Positions 9,232 through 17,480 of a stretch of DNA of 64,000 nucleotides are shown here, one piece after another. Under the pieces are notes generated by a model. It ran no database searches and was not told where the DNA came from. It saw only the letters and a program-made list of their open reading frames with translations. The stretch covers positions 1,488,001 to 1,552,000 of the forward strand of contig NZ_CP044344.1 in NCBI RefSeq assembly GCF_008761635.1. Direction: 5' to 3'. Each line of letters begins with the position of its first letter. Positions within the stretch are counted from its first letter, which is position 1. The position numbers and the translations under genes were made by a program. The DNA is from Nocardioides cynanchi (GTDB taxonomy: Bacteria; Actinomycetota; Actinomycetes; Propionibacteriales; Nocardioidaceae).

Positions 9232-9660
9232 TCAGCCGGTGGGGAAGATGTCCTCGCTCATGTCGGCGAACGTCTGGCTGTGCTCGGTCTCCCAGGCGGC
9301 GATCCGGGCCGGGTCCCAGATCTCCACGCGGTTGAGCGCACCGATCACGACGACCTCACGATCGAGGCCGGCGTACTCCTTCAGCGGTGCCGGGATGGTG
9401 ATCCGGCCCTGCTTGTCCGGCTTGTCCTCGGCCGCCCGCATGGCCAGGAAGCGGCCGTACTCCCGGGCCTGGCGGACCGTGAGCGGCGCCTGCTGCACCT
9501 GGGCGGCCATCTCGGTGAACGACGCGATCGAGAAGACGTTGAGGCAGAAGTCCTGTCCCTTCGTCACCACGAGTCCCTCCGCGAGCTGGTCCCTGAACTT
9601 GGCCGGGAGGAACAGGCGGTTCTTCTCGTCGAGCTTGGGGTTGTAGGAGCCCACGAACAT
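9232..9660 (-). CDS. mraZ: Transcriptional regulator MraZ
   Basis: DNA-binding regulator of the dcw operon, built from two SpoVT/AbrB-like halves and acting as a ring-shaped oligomer. It has 142 residues, the standard length, and starts MFVGSYNPKLDEKNR. An in-frame upstream start at 9705 is rejected: the ATG at 9660 has a good GGTGGAGG site 7-8 bases upstream, and the extra residues would cover the operator. It is the first gene of the minus-strand dcw cluster and probably represses its own promoter. Confidence 0.96.
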   Translation of the reverse strand: MFVGSYNPKLDEKNRLFLPAKFRDQLAEGLVVTKGQDFCLNVFSIASFTEMAAQVQQAPLTVRQAREYGRFLAMRAAEDKPDKQGRITIPAPLKEYAGLDREVVVIGALNRVEIWDPARIAAWETEHSQTFADMSEDIFPTG

Positions 9661-9691
9661 CGGGGCACCTCCACCTGGCTCGACCTGCCCT

Positions 9692-9735
9692 CCACTTCGC
9701 GCCACTTTACCCCACTTTCATCCACCGTCAACCAC
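9692..9735 (-). promoter_or_regulatory. MraZ operator: five GTGG boxes at 10-bp spacing
   Basis: On the minus strand, GTGG occurs five times at exact 10-base intervals (plus-strand CCAC at 9692, 9702, 9712, 9722 and 9732). Known MraZ sites are short G-rich direct repeats (TGGG/GTGG type) repeated every 10 bases in front of mraZ, so this is very likely the autoregulatory operator. The boxes run across the spacer and both promoter elements. Confidence 0.85.
9704..9731 (-). promoter_or_regulatory. mraZ promoter (-35 TTGACG, -10 TAAAGT)
   Basis: The minus strand reads TTGACG (9731-9726), a 16-base spacer and TAAAGT (9709-9704), a housekeeping-type promoter about 44 bases upstream of the mraZ ATG. 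It lies within the MraZ box array. Confidence 0.7.
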
Positions 9736-10157
9736 ATTCGGGGTAAAGACGCGGCGGATCCACGCCTGAGCGCGGCTCGGCCGGCGCCGGTGCGCCACCG
9801 CAGCGCGCATCCCCACTCCCCCGACGCCCTGCCCCATCACCGCAGGTCAGCGCGTTGCCGCCGCAGATGGGACTGCCGCAGAACGGCGCGTGGGGGGCGC
9901 GGTGGGGGGTGGTGGGGCGTCCCAGGACCCGTCGCCGACGGGGTGGAGGGCAGTGGAGTGGAGCTGCCTGGGCGAGGCCGCGGCGGGCGCCGGCGAGCAA
10001 TCCGCAACCAAACCGTGACCCCGGGAGTCAGAACCAAGCAACGCCTCGACACGTAGGTTGTCCTGCACGACCTGGAACCGGCCGCCGCCGAACCGCGCCC
10101 CGGACCAGATCAACGGGTGGACGCGCAACGCGCTGGTTACGACGGGAAGGACGGCTC
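9736..10157. other. Divergent intergenic region mraZ / moxR
   Basis: Roughly 420 bases between the mraZ operator and moxR. I see no convincing gene: ORFs through it have unnatural Arg/Pro-rich compositions. It contains a G-rich stretch at 9892-9917. A TAGGTT at 10054-10059 might be a -10 element for moxR, without a recognisable -35. A GGAAGGA ribosome binding site lies just before the moxR GTG. Confidence 0.5.
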
Positions 10158-11135
10158 GTGGCTGTTCCGGCTTCACAGGGTGCAGATCTGGACACGCTCG
10201 GCCGGGTGGTCGACAAGGTCCGGAGCAACATCAAGCGGGTGATCGAGGGCAAGCCCGACGTGATCAGCTCCGCGGTGACGGTGCTGCTGGCCGAGGGCCA
10301 TCTCCTGATCGAGGACGTGCCCGGCGTCGGCAAGACGATGCTGGCCAAGTCGCTGGCCCGCAGCATCGACTGCTCGGTACGCCGGATCCAGTTCACCCCC
10401 GACCTCCTGCCCTCCGACGTCACCGGGGTCTCGGTCTACAACCAGGAGTCGCGCGACTTCGAGTTCCGGCCCGGCGGCGTCTTCGCCAACATCGTGGTCG
10501 GTGACGAGATCAACCGGGCGTCGCCCAAGACCCAGTCGGCGCTCCTGGAGTGCATGGAGGAGCGCCAGGTCAGCGTCGACAACACGACGTACCACCTCGA
10601 CCAGCCGTTCATGGTCATCGCCACCCAGAACCCGATCGAGATGGAGGGCACCTACGCCCTCCCCGAGGCGCAGCGCGACCGCTTCATGATCCGGCTGTCG
10701 GTCGGCTACCCGGTCGAGGCCGCCGAGATCGCGATGCTCGACTCGCACACCATGACCAGCCCGCTCGACGACCTCGAGCCGGTCACCGACGCCTCGGAGA
10801 TCAGCAAGCTGATCGGGATCGTGGGCCAGGTGCACGTCTCGCAGGCCGTGCAGCGCTACACCGTGGCGCTGGCGTCGGCGACCCGCCGCTCCTCCGAGCT
10901 CTCGCTGGGCGCCTCTCCTCGTGCCTCGCTGCATCTGGTGCGGGCGGCGAAGGCATCGGCCGCGATGCAGGGCCGCGACTTCGTCCTGCCCGACGACGTC
11001 CTCGGTCTCGCCCCGTCGGTGCTCACCCACCGGCTGCTGCCGAGCGTCGAGGCCGCGATGGGCGGCCGCACCACCAACAGCATCCTGGAGAGCATCATCG
11101 CCGCGGTGCCCGTCCCCGAGGGGACCCGTGCGTGA
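10158..11135 (+). CDS. MoxR family AAA+ ATPase
   Basis: Cytoplasmic AAA+ ATPase of the MoxR subfamily, thought to act as a chaperone for the products of the following genes. It has 325 residues, Walker A GVGKT at 56-60, Walker B GDEINR at 115-120 and the sensor segment IATQNPIEMEGTYALPEAQ. The GTG at 10158 has GGAAGGA upstream; earlier in-frame starts only add low-complexity Arg-rich sequence. It overlaps the DUF58 gene by 8 bases. Confidence 0.92.
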   Translation: MAVPASQGADLDTLGRVVDKVRSNIKRVIEGKPDVISSAVTVLLAEGHLLIEDVPGVGKTMLAKSLARSIDCSVRRIQFTPDLLPSDVTGVSVYNQESRDFEFRPGGVFANIVVGDEINRASPKTQSALLECMEERQVSVDNTTYHLDQPFMVIATQNPIEMEGTYALPEAQRDRFMIRLSVGYPVEAAEIAMLDSHTMTSPLDDLEPVTDASEISKLIGIVGQVHVSQAVQRYTVALASATRRSSELSLGASPRASLHLVRAAKASAAMQGRDFVLPDDVLGLAPSVLTHRLLPSVEAAMGGRTTNSILESIIAAVPVPEGTRA

Positions 11136-12432
11136 GGCCCTCTCCGGTCTGACCGTCCGCGGACGGGCGTTTCTCGCTGCCGGCATCACGGCGGTGGTCT
11201 GCGCGGTGCTCCTCGGACAGCCGACCCTGACCCGGGTCGGCGTGCTCGTCGCCGCGCTGCCGCTGATCACGGTGGCCACGCTGGGTCGCAGCCGTTACCG
11301 GCTGGCCCTGGTCCGCAGCGTGAGCCCCCAGACGGTGACCGCCGGCCAGCCGGCCACGGTGGAGCTCACCATGACCAACGAGGGCCGCACCCCCAGTGGG
11401 GTGCTGCTGCTGGAGGACCACGTCCCCTACGTCCTGGGCACGCGGCCGCGCTTCGTGCTCGACGGGATCGGACACGGCTGGCGCCGCCACGCGACGTACC
11501 AGGTGCGCTCCGACGTCCGCGGCCGTTACGAGATCGGGCCGATGAGCGTGCGGGTCAGCGACCCGTTCGGCCTGGTGGAGCTGGGCCGTTCCTTCCACAG
11601 CACCGCACCGCTGACCGTCACCCCACGCACGGTGCCGCTGCCGCCGATCCCGCTCGGCGGCGCCTGGACGGGCTCGGGCGACAACCGGCCCCGGGCCTTC
11701 GCGATCGGCAGCGCCGAGGACGTCACCGTGCGCGAGTACCGCCGCGGCGACGACCTGCGTCGCGTGCACTGGCGCAGCTCGGCGCGGGTGGGCGAGCTGA
11801 TGGTGCGCCGCGAGGAGCAGCCCTGGCAGTCCCGGGCGACGCTCTTCGTGGACAACCGGCTTTCCGCCCACCAGGGGCAGGGCATCGCGTCCTCGCTGGA
11901 GGCGGCGGTCTCGGCGGCCGCCTCGATCGCGGTGCACCTCGGACAGCGCGGCTTCACGGTCCGGCTGGTGACGTCGTCCGGCGACGACCTGAGTACGACG
12001 TGGCACACCCGCGAGCCGGAGCTGAACACCCGGGCGATGCTCGAGGCGCTGGCCGTCGTACAGCCGGTGACCAACTACCGCATCGACACCGGCTGGCTGG
12101 CCGAGTCGACCCACGGAGGGCTGCTGCTCGCCGTGATCGGCGCGATCACCGAGGCGGACGGCCCGATGTTGCGCCGGATGCACCACCACGCCGGCACCGC
12201 CCTGGCTCTGGCCCTCGACGTCTCGGCCTGGGGATCCTCCAGCGCCGGGCTGGGCGTTGTCCCGAGCTCCGCGCGGCCGATGCTGGTCCGTCAGGGCTGG
12301 CGGGCGGTCACCCTGCGCCCACGTGACCGACTCGACCTGGTCTGGCAGGACCTCGGCCGGACCAGCGCCCACGCCGCGCGCGGCGGAGTGGGACCCGACG
12401 AGGTGCGCGCCGTGCCGGAGGGTGCCCGATGA
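11128..12432 (+). CDS. DUF58 domain-containing membrane protein
   Basis: A 434-residue protein with two hydrophobic segments near the N-terminus, an immunoglobulin-like region around residues 60-170 and the DUF58 core containing the hallmark VREYRRGDDLRRVHWRSSAR. DUF58 proteins are typically partners of MoxR ATPases and transglutaminase membrane proteins, as here. The specific function is unknown. The start is a GTG inside the end of moxR with a GAGGGG site. Confidence 0.9.
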   Translation: MREALSGLTVRGRAFLAAGITAVVCAVLLGQPTLTRVGVLVAALPLITVATLGRSRYRLALVRSVSPQTVTAGQPATVELTMTNEGRTPSGVLLLEDHVPYVLGTRPRFVLDGIGHGWRRHATYQVRSDVRGRYEIGPMSVRVSDPFGLVELGRSFHSTAPLTVTPRTVPLPPIPLGGAWTGSGDNRPRAFAIGSAEDVTVREYRRGDDLRRVHWRSSARVGELMVRREEQPWQSRATLFVDNRLSAHQGQGIASSLEAAVSAAASIAVHLGQRGFTVRLVTSSGDDLSTTWHTREPELNTRAMLEALAVVQPVTNYRIDTGWLAESTHGGLLLAVIGAITEADGPMLRRMHHHAGTALALALDVSAWGSSSAGLGVVPSSARPMLVRQGWRAVTLRPRDRLDLVWQDLGRTSAHAARGGVGPDEVRAVPEGAR

Positions 12433-14828
12433 GCGGCCGGGCCACGGGACTGCGCCAGGGCCTGCCGATGGCCCTGGTCGCCGCGGCGACGACCTGGGTC
12501 GGGATGTGGTCGTGGAAGGGTTTCACCAGCAACTGGGGCGACTTCCTGGGCCCGCTGCTGTTCGTCGCCCTCGTCGTCTCCGTCGGTGGCGCCGCCCTAC
12601 GTGCCGCTCCGCTCCCCCGTCGGGCCGGGGTGACGCTGCACGTCCTGCTGATCGTCGTGGTGCTCTGGCTGATGCTCGGCGGCTCGCTCCTCTCGCCGAT
12701 CGCCTCGACTTGCGACCTCGCCGCCTCGATCTCCGACGCCTGGGTCAGCGCCGCCACGTGGGCGCCGCCGATCCCGACCACGGTGCCGAGCATCGCGCCC
12801 CTGATGATCCCGTGCGGTGCCCTCGCGCTGTTCCTGGTCGACCTCACGGCGTGCTGGCTGCGCCGGGTCTCCCTGGCCGGGCTCCCGCTGCTCGCGGTCT
12901 ACTGCGTGCCGATCAGCCTGATCGGCACGGGCGTCTCGTGGCCGGTCTTCCTGGCGGCCGCGGCCGGCTTCCTGCTGATGATGTTCCTCCAGGAGTCCGC
13001 CCACATCTCGCGCTGGGGCCGCCCGCTCGGGACCGGCGCCGCGGGTGCCGACCCGCACGGCTTCGGGGTCAGCAACGGCGCCAGCAAGTCCAGCGCCGGT
13101 GCGGTGGGCAGCGCGGCCGTGGTGCTGGCGGTGATCCTGCCGATCTTCATCCCCACATTGCACCTCGACGGCCTCGGCATGTTCGGCTCCGGTGGCAGCG
13201 GCAGCGGCGTGAAGGTCACCAACCCGATCACCGACATGCGCCGCAACCTCCAGCGCGGCAAGGACGTTCCACTGCTGGACATCGTCACCAACGACCCCCA
13301 CCCGTCGTACCTCCGGATCGCGGTGCTCAACCAGTTCAACGGCCTGGAGTGGACCACCGGCAGCCGGCAGATCATCAGCGACCAGCTCGCCAACGGCATC
13401 GTGCCGATGGAGCAGGGCCTGGCCAGGGACGTGCCGCTGAAGAGCTACAACTACTCGGTGCAGGCGACCTCGGACTTCGACTCCAGCTGGCTGCCGACCC
13501 AGTTCCCGGTCTCCGACATCGAGGCCGCGGGCGACTGGCACTGGGACGCCACCACCATGGACTTCATCGCCGGGTCGGACCAGCCCACCACGGCGGGTGC
13601 CACCTGGACCATGGTCAGCTCCCAGCCCCAGCTGACTGCCTACTCCATGGCGCACTCCCTCCAGGCACCGCTGGCCATCCAAAACGCCTTCACCGCGCTG
13701 CCGACCACGCTCCCGCCGCTGGTCTCACAGCTGGCCGACCGGGTCACGGCCGGCGACACGACCCGGCTCCAGAAGGCGATCGACCTGCAGCGCTGGTTCC
13801 GCAGCACCGGCCACTTCCGCTACAGCCTGAAGACCGCCTCCGGCGACGGCAACAGCGCCCTGACCACCTTCCTGACCCGCGGCAAGGGCGGGCGGATCGG
13901 CTACTGCGAGCAGTTCGCCTCGGCGTACGCGGTGATGGCCCGCTCGCTCGACATCCCGGCCCGGGTGGCGGTGGGCTTCCTCCAGCCCTCGCCCGGCCCC
14001 AACGGCGACTGGGTCTACTCCGCCCACGACCTCCATGCCTGGCCGGAGCTGTACTTCCGGGGTTCGGGCTGGGTGCGCTTCGAACCGACCCCATCCATCC
14101 GGGCCAAGACCACACCGATCTACACCCGCGAGCCGCTGACCAGGCCGAACGGTGGCCCCAAGAAGTCCCAGGGACCCGGGGGCGGCAAGACCGCCACCGA
14201 CCCCACGTCCGGCCAGTCGGTCAAGAAGCCCCATGACCAGACCACCACGTCCACCTCCTCCGGCTCGGGCTTCCACGTGCCGTGGGTGCCCCTGCTGGTC
14301 GGTCTGGTGGTGCTGGTCCTGCTCGCGGTGCTGGCTCTCCTGCCGCGCTCGATCCGCCGTGCACGTCGTACCCGGCGGCTGGCCGGCCACGCCGAGGATG
14401 CCTGGGCGGAGCTGCGCGACAGTGCCATCGACCTCGGGGTCGGCTGGCCGTCCCGGCGCTCGCCCCAGGACACCGGGCGACTGCTGGTCGGCTGGTTCGG
14501 CGCCGAGCCCGACGGGCCGCCCCCCGTCCGCCCGGCACGCGGTCGCGGGCTGGCGCCCGGAGCCGAGGACGCCCTGGACCGGGTGGTGGGCGCTCTGGAG
14601 CGGGTGCGCTACGCGCGAGCGGCTTCGGACGAGCCCGGTGCCCTGGCCGAGGACGTCCGCACCTGCATCGCGGCGCTCGAGCACGGGAGCACCCGCAGCG
14701 CGCTGCGCCGGGCGAGCTGGATGCCCCGGTCGGTGTTCGCGCGGGACGACGCCGAGTCCGCACTGGTCCCCGGCGGGCGTGCGTCGGAGACCCTGGTCAC
14801 CGGCGGCGTGGTCGACCACGTCGGCTGA
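12429..14828 (+). CDS. Transglutaminase-like membrane protein (DUF3488/TgpA type)
   Basis: A 799-residue polytopic protein: about six membrane helices (1-250), an extracytoplasmic transglutaminase-like domain, a Pro/Thr/Ser linker, another helix near 618-640 and a cytoplasmic DUF4129-like tail. Catalytic Cys493 lies in GYCEQFA and His536 in DLHAWPE, as in papain-fold transglutaminases. The start overlaps the DUF58 stop (ATGA). The three-gene unit is conserved in actinobacteria; a role at the cell envelope is inferred, not known. Confidence 0.9.
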   Translation: MSGRATGLRQGLPMALVAAATTWVGMWSWKGFTSNWGDFLGPLLFVALVVSVGGAALRAAPLPRRAGVTLHVLLIVVVLWLMLGGSLLSPIASTCDLAASISDAWVSAATWAPPIPTTVPSIAPLMIPCGALALFLVDLTACWLRRVSLAGLPLLAVYCVPISLIGTGVSWPVFLAAAAGFLLMMFLQESAHISRWGRPLGTGAAGADPHGFGVSNGASKSSAGAVGSAAVVLAVILPIFIPTLHLDGLGMFGSGGSGSGVKVTNPITDMRRNLQRGKDVPLLDIVTNDPHPSYLRIAVLNQFNGLEWTTGSRQIISDQLANGIVPMEQGLARDVPLKSYNYSVQATSDFDSSWLPTQFPVSDIEAAGDWHWDATTMDFIAGSDQPTTAGATWTMVSSQPQLTAYSMAHSLQAPLAIQNAFTALPTTLPPLVSQLADRVTAGDTTRLQKAIDLQRWFRSTGHFRYSLKTASGDGNSALTTFLTRGKGGRIGYCEQFASAYAVMARSLDIPARVAVGFLQPSPGPNGDWVYSAHDLHAWPELYFRGSGWVRFEPTPSIRAKTTPIYTREPLTRPNGGPKKSQGPGGGKTATDPTSGQSVKKPHDQTTTSTSSGSGFHVPWVPLLVGLVVLVLLAVLALLPRSIRRARRTRRLAGHAEDAWAELRDSAIDLGVGWPSRRSPQDTGRLLVGWFGAEPDGPPPVRPARGRGLAPGAEDALDRVVGALERVRYARAASDEPGALAEDVRTCIAALEHGSTRSALRRASWMPRSVFARDDAESALVPGGRASETLVTGGVVDHVG

Positions 14829-14875
14829 GCGCAAGCGTCAGCGGGTCGTCTCAGCGGGCGACGCGGGGCGAGCGG

Positions 14876-15244
14876 TCAGGACTCGCCGTCGTGGCGCCGG
14901 CGCCACGGAGTGCCGAACCGGTCGAGGACGGACCCGGTCGGGGCCCCTGGTCGGCTGGGGGTACGGCGGACGCCGGAGCTGCCGCGGAGCGCCGTGAGGG
15001 CGATCGTCGCGGACACCAGCATGATCACGAACCCGAGCAGCCCGAGCAGGGTGGTGCGAGAGATGGCACCGAACATGAGCACGGCCAGGCCACCGGCGAA
15101 GCAGACCCCGGCCAGGACGGCCCGGCGCTGGGCGGCACGCCGCAGGCTGGTGCCACGGAGGGTGGAGGCGAGCTTCGGGTCCTCTTGGACGAGGGCGCGC
15201 TCCATCTGCTCGAGTGCTCGCAACTCCTCTTCCGAGAGCGGCAC
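14876..15244 (-). CDS. DUF3040 domain-containing membrane protein
   Basis: A 122-residue protein that starts PLSEEELRALEQMERAL, the DUF3040 signature, followed by a basic segment and two membrane helices (about 43-61 and 65-86). This matches the Rv2169c position near the mycobacterial dcw cluster. The GTG start has a GGGGAGGA site. Function is unknown. A TACACT at roughly 35 bases upstream could be the -10 box. Confidence 0.85.
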   Translation of the reverse strand: MPLSEEELRALEQMERALVQEDPKLASTLRGTSLRRAAQRRAVLAGVCFAGGLAVLMFGAISRTTLLGLLGFVIMLVSATIALTALRGSSGVRRTPSRPGAPTGSVLDRFGTPWRRRHDGES

Positions 15245-15325
15245 GGGATCCTCCCCTCGCAGTGAGCTCAGAGCCAGTGTAGGCAGCGGTTCGGGTGTGC
15301 GGTAGGCGGGCGACTTAAATTGTGA

Positions 15326-16594
15326 CTATCGGTTCGAGGAAAGCAGGCTCGCGGGCCGCACGGTGCCGGCCCCGAACCTGCGGACGATGCGGTCCATGGC
15401 CCGGTCGGCCTCCGACCAGCCCTGGTCCCGCTCGCCCAGGACCAGCTGGCGGTGGACCCGGTCGCGGGTCACCAGACCCTCGACCCGGACTCCCACCAGC
15501 CGCAGCCGGGCGCGCTGCAGGCCGAGCGCGTCGTAGGAGCGGACCGCCTCGCGGTAGATCTCCTGGGTGACGTCGGTGGCCTCGGCCATCGTGCGGGACC
15601 GGGTGATCGTGGTGAAGTCGGCGAACCGGACGGTGATGGTCACGGTGCGCCCGGCCACTCCGGCCACGCGCATCCGGCTGGTGACCCGGTCGGTCAGGCG
15701 CAGCAGCTCGCGCACGATCGAGGCCCGGTCGTCGGTGTCGTGGGCGAAGGTCTCGTTCGCGCCCATCGACTTGTCGGGGTCTCCGCCCAGGACGCCGAAG
15801 TAGGAGCCGCTGGTACGGGCCACCACCTGGCGTTCGTCGATGCCCCACGAGAGGTCGTGGAGGTGTCGGCCGAGGTGGTGGCCGAGGGCACGCTGGAGGG
15901 TCCGGACCGACGTGTGCGCGAGGTCGCCGACGGTGACCAGACCGAGGCGGTGGAGCATCTCGCGGGTCTTCTCCCCCACGCCGTACAGCTCACCGACGTC
16001 GAGCGGGTGCAGCATCGTGGTGACCGACGAGGGCGGGCAGACCACCACCCCGTCGGGCTTGGCCCAGCGGCTGGCCAGCTTTGCCATGGTCATCGAGGCC
16101 GCCACCCCGACCGAGCAGGTGATGCCCTGCTCGTCGTGGATCGTGGCGCGCAGGTGCTCGGCGATCTCCTCCGGCGTGCCGAGCCGCCGGGTCGAGCCCC
16201 GGACGTCGAGGACGGCCTCGTCCAGCGAGAGCGCCTCCACCAGCGGGGTGACCCGGCGGAAGGTCTCCATCACCGAGGCCGAGACCGTCGTGAAGGTCTC
16301 GAAGTCGGGTGCGATCACCACCGCCGCCGGGCACATCCGGCGGGCGCGGGTCATCGGCAGCGCCGAGCGGACGCCGGTCGCTCGGGCGAGGTAGTTGGCC
16401 GAGAGCACCACCCCGCGCGACCCTCCGCCGACGATGACCGGGACCTCACGCAGCTCGGGGCGTTCGCGGACCGCCACGCTGGCATAGAAGGCATCCATGT
16501 CGACGTGCAGGATCGGCGTGACCGGTGCCGGGCCGGGTGTTGTGCCGGATGCCGGGCCGGGTGTCGGTGGAGGCGACGCCGGGGCGCCGCTCAT
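15326..16594 (-). CDS. dinB: DNA polymerase IV (Y-family translesion polymerase)
   Basis: Low-fidelity polymerase that bypasses DNA lesions. It has 422 residues. The catalytic acidic residues are Asp32/Asp34 in HVDMDAFYASV and Asp125/Glu126 in SLDEAVLDV, with Tyr37 in the steric-gate region; palm, fingers, thumb and little finger regions are all present. The first 24 residues are a Pro/Gly/Ala-rich leader with no better internal start. It lies 81 bases downstream of the methyltransferase gene, in the same direction as the dnaE2 operon. Confidence 0.93.
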   Translation of the reverse strand: MSGAPASPPPTPGPASGTTPGPAPVTPILHVDMDAFYASVAVRERPELREVPVIVGGGSRGVVLSANYLARATGVRSALPMTRARRMCPAAVVIAPDFETFTTVSASVMETFRRVTPLVEALSLDEAVLDVRGSTRRLGTPEEIAEHLRATIHDEQGITCSVGVAASMTMAKLASRWAKPDGVVVCPPSSVTTMLHPLDVGELYGVGEKTREMLHRLGLVTVGDLAHTSVRTLQRALGHHLGRHLHDLSWGIDERQVVARTSGSYFGVLGGDPDKSMGANETFAHDTDDRASIVRELLRLTDRVTSRMRVAGVAGRTVTITVRFADFTTITRSRTMAEATDVTQEIYREAVRSYDALGLQRARLRLVGVRVEGLVTRDRVHRQLVLGERDQGWSEADRAMDRIVRRFGAGTVRPASLLSSNR

Positions 16595-16675
16595 GAGAGA
16601 CCACCCCCGGGCAGCCGGGCGGCGGGCGTGGTCAGCGGCGTACGACGTCGCTGCGCACCGGCCCTGCAGCTCCGC

Positions 16676-17407
16676 TCAGGAGGACCGGTGGGCGAGCAGG
16701 TGCAGCTGGGTGGCCAGCGGGAGGTACTCGGGCAGGGTCGCGACGGCCTGCTCCAGCTCGACCAGGGCGGCGGTGGCACCGGGCTCGAGGTCGAGCAGGG
16801 AGCCGGGCACCAGGTCGGTGAAGACCCGGACGCCGTGCACCGCGACGGGGACGAACCCGGCCTGCTGCACCAGGCCGGTGAGCTCGTCACGGGTGTAGCG
16901 CCGCCCGGACCGGCCCGATGGCTCGGCGGGACGGCGCCCGGCGCCGGGCGCCGGGTCGAGCAGGGCCAGTGCCTGCTGGAAGTGGCCGGCCATGGCCCGG
17001 GCGACCACGGCGGCGTAGCGCTGGGCGACGAGCAGACTGAGCATCCCGTCGGGGCGGAGCACCCGGGCCAGGGTGGCCAGGGCGTCGGCCGGGTCGTCGA
17101 CGACCTCGAGGACACCGTGGCACAGCACCAGGTCGGCGCTCGCCGGCTCGACCACGTCGAGCAGGTCGGCCAGCTCCCCCTGGAGGCCGGCGACCTCGAC
17201 GTCGTGCTCGCGGGCCCGGCGGGCCAGCGCGGCCAGGGCGTCGGGACTGGGGTCGACCACGGTGACCCGGTGGCCGAGCTCACCGACCCGGACCGCGAGA
17301 CCACCGGTGCCGCCCCCGATGTCGAGGACGTCGAGGGGTCCGCTGCCGAGCGTCGGCTCCAGCGCGGACCACACCACGGCGGTGCGGGTGTCGCTGCGGC
17401 CGGCCAT
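16676..17407 (-). CDS. Class I SAM-dependent methyltransferase
   Basis: A 243-residue protein with the Rossmann-type SAM motif DVLDIGGGTGG near residues 26-36, the acidic VVDPSPDAL and LCHGVLEVVDDPADAL, typical of the ubiE/smtA-like group. The substrate cannot be told. The ATG at 17407 is chosen because a TAGGCT -10 box lies 7 bases upstream; a longer in-frame ORF runs into dnaE2. It sits between dnaE2 and dinB, an arrangement also seen in other actinobacteria. Confidence 0.85.
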   Translation of the reverse strand: MAGRSDTRTAVVWSALEPTLGSGPLDVLDIGGGTGGLAVRVGELGHRVTVVDPSPDALAALARRAREHDVEVAGLQGELADLLDVVEPASADLVLCHGVLEVVDDPADALATLARVLRPDGMLSLLVAQRYAAVVARAMAGHFQQALALLDPAPGAGRRPAEPSGRSGRRYTRDELTGLVQQAGFVPVAVHGVRVFTDLVPGSLLDLEPGATAALVELEQAVATLPEYLPLATQLHLLAHRSS

Positions 17408-17414
17408 GGCCGCC

Positions 17415-17420
17415 AGCCTA
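17415..17420 (-). promoter_or_regulatory. -10 box TAGGCT before the methyltransferase gene
   Basis: TAGGCT on the minus strand, 7 bases from the ATG and without a ribosome binding site: a likely leaderless promoter that could express the methyltransferase and dinB independently of the SOS operon. Confidence 0.5.
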
Positions 17421-17480
17421 GAGGCTGGGCGGACCGGCGCCGGATGGGTGTCCGGATGGGTGGGGCGAGGGAGGCGTGGG

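Noticed and set aside
9661..9705. Upstream in-frame start for mraZ
   Set aside because: It would cover the first MraZ boxes and -10 box; the ATG at 9660 has a strong ribosome binding site and standard length.
9892..9917. G-rich stretch as a G-quadruplex
   Set aside because: Only three runs of four or more G; not a canonical four-run motif.
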